Of a DNA stretch of 64,000 nucleotides, positions 18,152 through 26,314 are shown piece by piece (the first letter of the stretch is position 1; every line of letters starts with the position of its first letter). A program made the position numbers and the translations under genes. The stretch covers positions 620,001 to 684,000 of the forward strand of contig NZ_JACJRQ010000001.1 of NCBI RefSeq assembly GCF_014697355.1. The letters run 5' to 3'. Source of the stretch: Nostoc calcicola FACHB-3891. GTDB lineage: Bacteria > Cyanobacteriota > Cyanobacteriia > Cyanobacteriales > Nostocaceae. A model generated the notes under the pieces. It did no database searches. It was not told where the DNA came from and saw nothing but the letters and a program-made list of their open reading frames with translations.

Positions 18152-18322
18152 TTACCTATTTACATCTTTGCCGTCGTCAGACACAGGCAAACTTCTAATC
18201 AGTTCACGGATGACATCAGTTGCGGGTCTACCTGTTTGTTGACAATATTTTTCTAGTTTTTCCGCTTCCTGTGTTGCGAGGTTGACAGTTATACGTTTTA
18301 CGGCCCATTTTTTATTTGTCAT
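18152..18322 (-). CDS. Small ribbon-helix-helix-like protein
   Basis: A 56-residue frame starts ATG 18322 and stops TAA 18152. It reads MTNKKWAVKRITVNLATQEA, then EKLEKYCQQTGRPATDVIRELIRSL. A basic strand (VKRITVNL) followed by two helices with a Gly-Arg-Pro turn is the CopG/RHH arrangement. Similar small proteins act as plasmid copy regulators or antitoxins; no toxin gene is adjacent. The sequence is coherent and gene-like, but an experimental role is not implied. Confidence 0.6.
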   Translation of the reverse strand: MTNKKWAVKRITVNLATQEAEKLEKYCQQTGRPATDVIRELIRSLPVSDDGKDVNR

Positions 18323-20188
18323 TATCATGCTATTTGCTGTATATTTACATCATCGAAAAAGGTCTAACTAAAGAGGAAAACGATAACATTATCAGAGTTT
18401 GTGTCAGGAAACAAGTAATACCATTAATATTAAGATTGTTCGTTTTGTCAAAGGATTCATCATTGTCTAAAAAAATCAAAAAACTACACTTTTTGTTACG
18501 ATTGTGACAGCATAAAAAGCACATACTTGCTTTAGAAAATAATAACCTTAGTAACAGCATGAGTAAAGCCTGACAGTTAAATTGTCTCAATGAATTTGAG
18601 AGAACTAGTGTTGACTCAATCAAGATTTCCAAAAATATTTTCCGACGAAAGCATTTGAGCTTCTGTTTTAGCTCTTTTTACCCAATGTTCTTACAGAGAA
18701 CATCTGGTATGACACCTAAAAATCAAGCTTGAGAATCATTTTCTTACTTGAATGCTGACCCTGAGGCAGGTTTGAATGGTATATATAACTAGCGAACACT
18801 TACTTAAAAGTAAGTAAATAAGCGATCGCTCTAGACCAAGCACACATCTACACGTATTACTACAACCGATCGGCTAAGAGTTACTTGAAGGTCATTACCT
18901 TTGGCTTTTGTTGATTGAACTTATTCATTTCCCCTGTTAATCTTGTACTCAAAAAAAATGGGGTGTAAATATTCAAGATTTGCTGGTAAATTTTAACAGC
19001 ATTATCTGTAATATTACACAGATAAATGCATTGAGAATGTGATGTTAGTTGACTGTTGACTATAATAATATTTTAGTTTTGTTTCATAGTTTTACATTAA
19101 CTCCCCGTAAAGATACGATGAATTTTTGGATATTTTTTCTCTTCCCTCTAACGATATAATTTGCTGACTTGACAACAAATTATTTTTCTCTTCATTGTCT
19201 TCATCTATCTGGAGATGATAGAAATTATTTTTAGGCAATTATCGTCTTGCATATTCGAGACTAAAATTTTGGATTGTGTGTAAACTAAAATAGAAATGAT
19301 TGCCAAAAAAGATTTGAAATTCAATCATTCTTTAGTGGTAATTATACTTATAAATAATGATTAGATATTTCAATATTTTTAGGAAGTGTGTTCATTATAG
19401 CCATTATATACGCGCTTTAAATAATCTTTATTTAGACAAAAAAACTCTATTTTTGACTCTTTATAAAAAACTTACAAAGCAAAAGATATACTTTTGAGCT
19501 TTTGCTTAATAATATTGATACACAACAAAATACTAAGCCACAAAAGCGATTAAAAAGAATATTTTAATATTTCAGTGCATCGGTTCAGTTTAATTAAAAG
19601 ACGATTTATAGATAATGTCGATCTTAATGTAATTATTTATACTTAAAATGTATAAATTAAAATACTAGGAAATTTGAGAATATAAGTACTTCATGAAATT
19701 TCCATAAAGTCAACTTTTAATCAGCGGTAGGGTTGATTTTTGGCATAGACATGAGACATTGTAATGACGTTATATAAAACTTACTCAATTACCAATCAAT
19801 CCCACCCCGGCTTTGCTGACACAAAACCTTCCCTCCCAGTGAGATCGGGGAGGGGTAGAGCGTTTCTGGCACAAAGGTTTGAGCTTAAGTTGACACTAAT
19901 GAAATCTGTGCTGCCCTACCAAGGTATTTGTATCAAGCTGAAAGTAAAACTGTATAAACCATAACTCTCAGTTTGGAGAGTAGGAAATAGAAATTTCTAA
20001 ACTATGCTTGTGATTGCAAATTGCTTCAAGTGTGGATTCCAAAGTTCTGCACCCTGAAAGATAGGCGAATGAACAATAGAAAAGGGTAAAGCCTTAGCCA
20101 TTTTGCTTTTTTCGCCCCTTTTTTGACAGAGATAAACTTCATTTCCGATCGCCGCAATCTGACATTGAGATTACGATGATGAGTGCAA
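18323..20188. other. 1.9-kb AT-rich gap without a recognisable gene
   Basis: I see no convincing coding sequence on either strand; the open frames of 60-95 codons lack family resemblance and ribosome sites. Visible items are a perfect inverted repeat ACTTACTT-AA-AAGTAAGT at 18798-18815, a possible -10 box TATATAACT at 18781-18789, a HIP1 site at 18822, and a C/G-rich patch near 19840. The composition is strikingly AT-rich compared with flanking genes. It could hide an sRNA or long leader, but none can be named. Confidence 0.5.
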
Positions 20189-21829
20189 CTATTCAAATTT
20201 CAGTTGGGGCATTAGTTGGAGAGTACCAATGCCTAAATCTTTAGGTGAGAGCGATCGCCCTTCAAACAAAGCCATCATATCTCGTAACTGGGGATTACCG
20301 CGCGAAGCTCCGGTGAGTCCTTTGGCAATGATTAAACCACAGTAGCCCTTAGTATTTTTACACCGCTGATTCCATTTTTTCCGGGCTTCTACATGAATTG
20401 GATCTTCATCTAAAAATTCACCAAAGAGGAACAACTCGCCATTTTGAGTTTGCAATAAACCGAGGTCATAGCGATCGCCATCAAAGGGGTCAGCACCTGG
20501 ATTAAAGCAAATTGCTTTGAGTCCCTCTGCTGCTTCAATCCTTTCAATTACAGTTTTAGCCTTAGGCCGGGAAGTTTGAATTAAAATCACCGGTAAACCG
20601 TCACCTACTGGTTTGATTTCACCAGCCTTATGGTAATTGACGCCTTTTCGTAGATACTCCAACATTTCCCAAGACACCACACCCAAACTGAGGAAAGAAT
20701 CTTCTGGTATCAAGTCATCTTGTAATGAGCGAAAAGTCCCAGATTCAAGGTCGTCAATCTCCTCATCCTCAACACCAAAGCCAGCCATTTCCTCTAATTC
20801 TGCTGCTAACTGCGGCATGGTAGAGACTGTTACAGCCACAGATTTAGTTGATTCTTCAGACTGTGGGGGAGAAATGCGATAGCGGCGGCTGAGGGTGGGG
20901 AAGATTTCAGAATGCAGCTGGCGCCGGTGGTCGCGGAGAAAGCGGATCAAACTTTCGATGGCAACAAAAATTACCAGTGCTTCCTCGTCATACAAAACAG
21001 AACGCAGTCCTTCTAAGGGGTGGATATTACCGAAAGTCGGGTCAATATCTGAAACTGGTAAATCTGCCAAATCATCCATATCATCCTCATCTTCGTCGGT
21101 TTCATCAGCACTCTCAAAAGTGAGAAACAGACAATCTTGCTTGAGGAAGGCTTCTTCTAAACGTTCTTGTGATTCTTCATCTCTTAAAACTGCGGCGCGA
21201 AACCGCTTCAGAGACTCTTCTGAACGATAAAACAAAATGCCGTACTCCATTCCCAGCATTCCCATGATGGAGGCGTAGAGTGTACCAACATCCCACTTAT
21301 TAATTTCTATTGACAAAATTTGCTGTTCTTCCAGAAATTCCCAAGGTGCCGCTTGCCAAATTGCAAATGCCTTCTCTCGCAAAATTTGTGCGTACTGTGG
21401 GGGTAAGTCGGGGGTTTGACTATCGAGGATGTCAGCGAACCCGCGAAACAATTCGTCAATTAAAGGTAGTTCTGGCGCGTAGTCAATGGCGATATCCAAA
21501 TCTTGCAGCACCCCTCGCAGGTAAAATTGGATTTCGCGGTCTCTGACTACAATTCTTTGGGGTCTGGCAGGTTTCGCTGGACTGTGGGGATGTTCCATTG
21601 CTCGCATTAAGGTGCGAACTATTGCTTCTGGGCCGATATCTGAAGCTACCACATCCATACCTCGGACAATACCTTGGGAGAAATCTACCCAAAGAATGCA
21701 TTCTCCCTTATCTTCCGAGTCTGAATGCTGGCTTGGTGATGACAACGGACGACGATCGCCCTCCCATACAGAAGGAATTTGAGTTAATTTCTTCAACCGA
21801 CGACTGGTAGAGCGATTAAAACTTGTCAT
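20189..21829 (-). CDS. Conserved cyanobacterial protein, unknown function
   Basis: A 546-residue soluble protein. A basic Ser/Thr-rich N-terminus precedes a segment ILWVDFSQGIVRGMDVV and RPQRIVVRDREIQFYLRGVLQDLDI, the latter typical of a cyanobacterial family I associate loosely with DUF6930. A highly acidic linker (TDEDEDDMDDLADL) lies near residues 245-265, with a second acidic patch near 360. The C-terminal third (VILIQTSRPKAKTVIERIE and following) reads as a compact alpha/beta domain. No catalytic motif is recognised. Confidence 0.7.
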   Translation of the reverse strand: MTSFNRSTSRRLKKLTQIPSVWEGDRRPLSSPSQHSDSEDKGECILWVDFSQGIVRGMDVVASDIGPEAIVRTLMRAMEHPHSPAKPARPQRIVVRDREIQFYLRGVLQDLDIAIDYAPELPLIDELFRGFADILDSQTPDLPPQYAQILREKAFAIWQAAPWEFLEEQQILSIEINKWDVGTLYASIMGMLGMEYGILFYRSEESLKRFRAAVLRDEESQERLEEAFLKQDCLFLTFESADETDEDEDDMDDLADLPVSDIDPTFGNIHPLEGLRSVLYDEEALVIFVAIESLIRFLRDHRRQLHSEIFPTLSRRYRISPPQSEESTKSVAVTVSTMPQLAAELEEMAGFGVEDEEIDDLESGTFRSLQDDLIPEDSFLSLGVVSWEMLEYLRKGVNYHKAGEIKPVGDGLPVILIQTSRPKAKTVIERIEAAEGLKAICFNPGADPFDGDRYDLGLLQTQNGELFLFGEFLDEDPIHVEARKKWNQRCKNTKGYCGLIIAKGLTGASRGNPQLRDMMALFEGRSLSPKDLGIGTLQLMPQLKFE

Positions 21830-22158
21830 AGAGTAACTTAATCAAAAGAAGCAATTTAGGAACTAAACTTTTGGGGATGGCTAGCCTGGGATAAAATTTT
21901 CATGGCTGCACCAGAAAATTAGTTGTATCTGTGGCTGCCAAAAGGCTCAAACTCCAAAAATACGAATCTATAAAATACAGTGAGTCTCTCAATTCTAGAA
22001 TAAAAATCTTTGGGCGCTTTTGACAGAGTGTTTACAATTTGGCATCTAGCGGCATCTATGTCGCTAGAATGAATACAAAAACACCAATGGGCAACCTAGA
22101 GGCAACAACAAGCCTACACGGGGTAACCCTTAGACTAGTTAAGGAGTTGAAAAAGCAC
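21830..22158. other. Intergenic region between divergent genes
   Basis: This holds the promoters of the minus-strand conserved gene and the plus-strand SufA-like gene. No repeat or RNA was recognised. AAGGAG at 22141-22146 is the likely ribosome site for the start at 22159. Confidence 0.4.
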
Positions 22159-22515
22159 ATGACACAAGCAATTCAGCCTCAACAACGCGGAATTCTGTTG
22201 AGCGAAGCCGCATTGCACCAGGTAAAATCCCTCCAGGAAAGGCAAGGCACAGATTTATGCTTGCGGGTAGGAGTACGTCAGGGTGGCTGCTCTGGGATGT
22301 CTTACATGATGGACTTTGAAGACGCCAGCAAGATCGGTCCTCAGGACGAAGTTTTCGACTACGACGGCTTCAAAATTGTTTGCGATCGCAAGAGCCTATT
22401 ATATCTCTATGGCTTAATGCTCGATTATAGCGATGCCATGATTGGCGGTGGCTTCCAATTTACTAACCCCAACGCTAGCCAAACTTGCGGTTGCGGTAAG
22501 TCATTTGGGGTGTAA
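22159..22515 (+). CDS. HesB/IscA/SufA-type iron-sulfur assembly protein
   Basis: The protein has 118 residues from ATG 22159, chosen because AAGGAG lies upstream and the family begins here; longer in-frame starts add an unconserved leader. The three conserved cysteines are present: Cys44 in GGCSGMSY, and Cys110 and Cys112 in the C-terminal TCGCGKSF. A-type carriers bind and deliver [2Fe-2S] or [4Fe-4S] clusters to apoproteins. It stands apart from a suf operon, as in many cyanobacteria. Confidence 0.92.
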   Translation: MTQAIQPQQRGILLSEAALHQVKSLQERQGTDLCLRVGVRQGGCSGMSYMMDFEDASKIGPQDEVFDYDGFKIVCDRKSLLYLYGLMLDYSDAMIGGGFQFTNPNASQTCGCGKSFGV

Positions 22516-22635
22516 TATTGTCATTTGTTAGTTGTCATTTGTCCTTTGTCACTTGTCGTTCGTCCAAAGCAAATGACCAATGACCAATGACCAATGACCA
22601 ATGACCAATGACCAATGACCAATAACTAATGACTA
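22516..22635. repeat. Heptamer short tandem repeats (ATGACCA)
   Basis: TTGTCAT/TTGTCCT units are followed by at least six consecutive ATGACCA units. The two halves are partly complementary and could fold into a long hairpin between the SufA-like and TPR genes. Confidence 0.9.
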
Positions 22636-22649
22636 TTGACTAATTTAGT

Positions 22650-23072
22650 ATGACTCAAACAGTTGAATCCCTGTTTGACACAGGTTTAGAACGTTATAAA
22701 GCTGGAGAACCAGTAGATTCTTTAATCCCTGTGTTTAAAGAAGTGTGCGATCGCGCCCCTAGAACTAGTTCAGCTTGGATATGTTTAGCGTGGTTATATC
22801 TACTCGATAACAAGCCTAACTTGGCTTACAAAGCTGCAAATAAAGCAGTCAAGTTAAATCCACAAGACCCACAGGGGAGAATCAATCTCGCCCTAGCTAT
22901 GCTGGAAACAGGTCAAAAAGGTTTGCGGGAACACATTGATTTTGCACAACAGTTAATTTTTGTCAACCCAGAATGGGCAGATGAAATAAAAAATAGTATT
23001 GAAGACGGTTTAACTAGGAAACCAGATTGGCAGAGTTTGATAAAAGTCAAAAAATGGCTGTTTGAAGAGTAA
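22650..23072 (+). CDS. Small TPR protein
   Basis: A 140-residue helical protein with about two tetratricopeptide units: SSAWICLAWLYLLDNKPNLAYKAANKAVKLNPQDPQG has the W/L-G/A-Y-A-P spacing, and a second, weaker unit follows. It is conserved in cyanobacteria as I recall, with a scaffold-like role. It is followed by a small membrane protein gene after a repeat block. Confidence 0.75.
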   Translation: MTQTVESLFDTGLERYKAGEPVDSLIPVFKEVCDRAPRTSSAWICLAWLYLLDNKPNLAYKAANKAVKLNPQDPQGRINLALAMLETGQKGLREHIDFAQQLIFVNPEWADEIKNSIEDGLTRKPDWQSLIKVKKWLFEE

Positions 23073-23231
23073 GGAGTGGGGAGTGGGGGATGAGGGAGAT
23101 GAGGGAGATGAGGGGGATGAGGAAGTGTGGGAAGATAATAAAAAAGCTTCTCGCCTTTCCAACACCTCCCACTTTCTCAATGCCCTGTTTGGCTAATTCC
23201 CAATCCCCAGTACCCAATCCCCATCCCAATC
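23073..23231. repeat. Heptamer repeats (GGGATGA/GGAGATGA)
   Basis: G-rich tandem units at 23078-23122 are followed by CCCAATCCC-type complementary units at 23195-23228. The next gene starts directly after them. Confidence 0.8.
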
Positions 23232-23477
23232 ATGAAAGATAAGTTGTTAAATTGGCTAAACCTGTTTTTAGTCGCAGATGTGTTTTTGGTTTTGTTTGGC
23301 TTTGGTTGGTTAGCGATCGCAGCCGTTGGCGATGCTGCGGGAGTAAACTTGGGTTTGGATTTGTGGCATCAATTGTGGCAACCCTTATTTAACCCAGCAA
23401 TTGGTATCCTGATGGGCGGCGCCATTCTCAGCGGTATTACCAGTTGGGTTTCCAAAAAATTTTTCTCTAGTCAATAG
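23232..23477 (+). CDS. Small two-helix membrane protein
   Basis: The protein has 81 residues and two hydrophobic segments (about 8-33 and 55-70) joined by a loop with LGLDLWHQLWQPLFNPAIG. It has a Lys-rich C-terminus, probably cytoplasmic. Small proteins like this are widespread in cyanobacteria without known function. It is probably real because of its clean start and amino acid make-up; no family name is offered. Confidence 0.65.
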   Translation: MKDKLLNWLNLFLVADVFLVLFGFGWLAIAAVGDAAGVNLGLDLWHQLWQPLFNPAIGILMGGAILSGITSWVSKKFFSSQ

Positions 23478-23635
23478 TTAAGGGAGTGGGGATTGGGGAT
23501 TGGGCATGGGGAAAGAGGTGTGGGAGGTGTGGGAGGTGTGGGAAGTATAAATTTTCTTTCTCCCCACACTCCCTCATCCCCCCACACTCCCTCATCCCCC
23601 TCATCCCCCTCATCCCCACTCCCCACTCCCAAACT
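23478..23635. repeat. Heptamer repeats between convergent genes
   Basis: GGGGATTG and GGTGTGGGAG units are followed by CACACTCCCTCATCCCC units. The halves are complementary and lie between convergent genes, so they may act as a transcript end. Confidence 0.8.
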
Positions 23636-24556
23636 CTATTTGAGAATTTCTTTTAGTGCTGCTTGTAAATTAGGATAACGGTACTCAAAGCCTGTTTCTA
23701 CAGTGCGCTTGGGTAGGACTTTTTGACCTTCTAGAACTACTATTGCCCCGTCTCCTAAAAGGGCTTCGATCGCAAAACCAGGGACGGGTAACCAAGAAGG
23801 ACGATGCATCACTTCTCCTAAAGTATGACTTAAATCTGCCATCCGCACTGGGTTAGGAGCAGTGGCATTATATACGCCTTCGATTTCTGGTTTCGTTAAA
23901 GCTTGCACAATCAGGTTAACTAAGTCGTCTACGTGAATCCAAGAGAACCACTGACGACCACTGCCAATGGGTCCACCAGCAAAGAGTTTAAATGGTGGAA
24001 TCATTTTAGCCAAAGCACCGCCGTTGCCTAAAACAATACCGAAACGCAGAATTACTAGCCGCACACCAGCGTCTTTTACTTTTGTAGCTTCTGCTTCCCA
24101 GGCTTGGCAGACTTCGGCGAGAAAATCCTTACCAGATGAACTTGTTTCATCAAAGGTAGCTGTTTCACTGGTGCCGTAGTAGCCAATAGCCGAAGCGTTG
24201 ACTAACACTGTTGGCTTAGGGTTAGCATTGACTATCGCTTCCACGATTTTTTGTGTGCCTAACTTTCGACTATTGAGGATTTCTTGCTTGCGTTCTGGTG
24301 TCCAGCGTCCCTCACCAATGGGTTCTCCTGCCAAGTTAACTACCGCATCAGAAAGTGCGATCGCGCTTTGCCAAGAACCCGATTTAGTGGGAGTATAGGC
24401 AACAATTTCAAGATTAGGGAAAGCCCCAGATGGAAAAACTTTTTGAGCAAAAGTAACGTTCCGAGTTAACACCAGTATTCTATGGCCTTCCCGGTGGAGT
24501 CTTTGTACCAAAAGACTACCAACAAACCCCGTTGCTCCAGTAACTGCTACTTTCAT
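23636..24556 (-). CDS. TIGR01777-type NAD(P)-dependent epimerase
   Basis: This 306-residue extended short-chain dehydrogenase has the Rossmann motif TGATGFVG at 7-14 and the conserved pairs VNLAGEPI and WTPERKQEI typical of the YfcH/SDR39U1 group, then NASAIGYYG with Tyr in the active-site region. Length and ending ([17 protein letters not shown]) are exactly those of the family. The physiological substrate is not established; a role near chloroplast division or tetrapyrroles has been suggested for plant relatives. Confidence 0.92.
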   Translation of the reverse strand: MKVAVTGATGFVGSLLVQRLHREGHRILVLTRNVTFAQKVFPSGAFPNLEIVAYTPTKSGSWQSAIALSDAVVNLAGEPIGEGRWTPERKQEILNSRKLGTQKIVEAIVNANPKPTVLVNASAIGYYGTSETATFDETSSSGKDFLAEVCQAWEAEATKVKDAGVRLVILRFGIVLGNGGALAKMIPPFKLFAGGPIGSGRQWFSWIHVDDLVNLIVQALTKPEIEGVYNATAPNPVRMADLSHTLGEVMHRPSWLPVPGFAIEALLGDGAIVVLEGQKVLPKRTVETGFEYRYPNLQAALKEILK

Positions 24557-24707
24557 TTTTTACCTCTACCAAAGCCTTATTTTAAAGTTTTTTATCGCGT
24601 TGAAAGCTGAAAACCCAGTGGCCTCGATTGCTTGGAATCAGTGTCAGAGTATGTCACATGCTTCGGTATCATAGGATGGACGGAGTGTTGCAAGGCGTGG
24701 GGCTATT

Positions 24708-25055
24708 ATGGGTCGCTATACCTGTTCATTTCTTGTTTCTGTTCCTAGTGACCATCTCCAGCCGTTACTGGTAGAACTTCTACAGGACTGTCAGTTGGAT
24801 ATTCAATACCAGACGGGCGACTACATTATCGCTCGTGAGTTTCCTGGTAATGTTTCTTTTTCTAAATTAGTCACAGTGGAAGTACTGATTGATAAATCAA
24901 AAAGTACTGAAACAGAAACCCGGATGAGTATTGTGATTAAGAATGAAGAACTGCCACTGCAAGTGGATAATTACTGCCGACAAATGTTTGAATTCATCAA
25001 GCAGGCGATCGAAAGTAGCCGTCATTGGCATTTGATTGAAATTCTTGCAGGATAG
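24708..25055 (+). CDS. Conserved hypothetical protein
   Basis: A 115-residue soluble alpha/beta protein. It begins MGRYTCSFLVSVPSDHLQPLLVEL and later has EFPGNVSFSKLVTVEVLIDKS. The pattern strand-helix-strand-strand-strand-helix suggests a small sandwich or SRPBCC-like fold. No motif is diagnostic. The start is a clean ATG after a spacer with no overlapping genes. Confidence 0.65.
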   Translation: MGRYTCSFLVSVPSDHLQPLLVELLQDCQLDIQYQTGDYIIAREFPGNVSFSKLVTVEVLIDKSKSTETETRMSIVIKNEELPLQVDNYCRQMFEFIKQAIESSRHWHLIEILAG

Positions 25056-25484
25056 CTGTCAACTACCCACACTTCCCTAACGGGTCAGTATGGGCTTGAA
25101 AAAGCCAGATTTGAACGCAAGAGATGACTAGCCTATGAGACTTGTTTTGCTAGGGACTTCCGAATATTTGCCTAGTTCGGATTATCTCCAAGCCTACTGG
25201 CTGTAGGTGCTTGCACAAAGATCTAGTTGATAATAAGGCAGAGGTGCTTCAGGGGCAAAGGAGAAAAATTATTTTCGGTACAAATCCTGCCCCTTGTGGG
25301 CGGAATCTTCTCTTATTGGAGGAGGTTCATGGCCAGCTCCTTGTGGGCGGTCTTCTTTCCCCTCTGCTCCCCTGCTCCCCTGCTCCCCCGCTCCCCTAGC
25401 TCTTTTTGATGCTCCCACAACTAGCTTTGGGCTGTGGGATTCCCAGACTTTTATTGGTGGGCTTTCCACTTTAGTGGTTCTAAT
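25056..25484. other. Intergenic region with heptamer repeats
   Basis: No gene is visible. CTCCCCTG/CTCCCCCG units occur at 25350-25400. The rest is unique sequence. The neighbouring genes converge here. Confidence 0.5.
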
Positions 25485-25994
25485 TCAGTCTCCTAAATCC
25501 TCTAAATCCTCGGTCATACCGGGGTTTATTAATGTAATATCGTACTCGCTTGAATCCGTTTGCCCCAAACGCTGAGAGTTTCTTAAGAGGTAATAAATGG
25601 CACGTACTTGAGGACCAAAAACGATCTCGTCTTCATTTTTTAGATCGTGGGCTGGCATCTTGCGTCCATTAATCATCAAACCGTTGGAACTGGGCTTTCC
25701 TTTGGCATCGCCATCTACTATTCGATAATAGTAGCTATGACTATTATGCTCTCGTGGCAATCTCACTAATGTGGCATGACGGCGGGAGACAAACTGCGAC
25801 ATCAAACGGATATTACATTCGCGGTCTCTACCAATAGAATAGACGGGCTGCTCTAAAGAAAATTCCTTGCGACCTTGATCGTCTTCAATAATCAGTAGAT
25901 GGTTTTCATTGATTTCTGCTGCCATTGACAAATCGTTGCTAAAATCGGTGGAACTTTGATTAATCAAGATTTGTTTAGTATCATATCTTGCCAT
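25485..25994 (-). CDS. FHA domain protein
   Basis: The protein has about 169 residues if started at ATG 25994 (MARYDTKQI); another ATG at 25925 (MAAEINENH) is also possible. The forkhead-associated domain follows: VYSIGRDRECNIRL (phosphothreonine-binding Gly-Arg), VSRRHATLVRL with the conserved Ser-Arg-Arg-His, and SSNGLMINGRKM with the Asn-Gly pair. Such domains bind phosphothreonine peptides, so a partner Ser/Thr kinase is expected but is not in this window. The tail has no catalytic domain. Confidence 0.88.
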   Translation of the reverse strand: MARYDTKQILINQSSTDFSNDLSMAAEINENHLLIIEDDQGRKEFSLEQPVYSIGRDRECNIRLMSQFVSRRHATLVRLPREHNSHSYYYRIVDGDAKGKPSSNGLMINGRKMPAHDLKNEDEIVFGPQVRAIYYLLRNSQRLGQTDSSEYDITLINPGMTEDLEDLGD

Positions 25995-26314
25995 TCTCAC
26001 GCACCATAGTTTGTGGTGGCGATTTAAATCAGGTTTAAAACTGCATAATACCTTGAAAGAGTAGAACATGGCCGTTCTACTCGTCATTTGTCATTTGTCC
26101 TTTGTCATTAGTCCTTTGTTATTAGTCCTCTTTTACAAAGTCTCGATCTAACGGAGGCTGAGCTTTTGACTTTGCGCTTTGTCCTTTGTTAGTTCAGAAT
26201 AACGAATAACCAATGACTAATGACGACAACCTCCACGACTAAATAAGCAACTCAAATGCGTAACAGTTTAGAAATAAGCAAGATTTGTGCTTGAAAATCC
26301 TGCTTGGGAATATT
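25995..26314. repeat. Heptamer repeats upstream of the FHA gene
   Basis: TCATTTGTCCTTTGTCATTAGTCC units at about 26080-26125 and AACCAATGACTAATGACG at about 26207-26225 are of the same class as at 12680 and 22516. No gene is seen between the FHA gene and the copper ATPase gene. Confidence 0.7.

Noticed and set aside
19764-19964. 66-codon frame in the AT-rich gap
   Set aside because: Part of it is a C/G-rich repeat-like patch and it resembles no family; start context is weak.
25136-25207. A 23-codon frame starting MRLVLLGTSEY
   Set aside because: Too short and without context, although the opening resembles a Rossmann strand.
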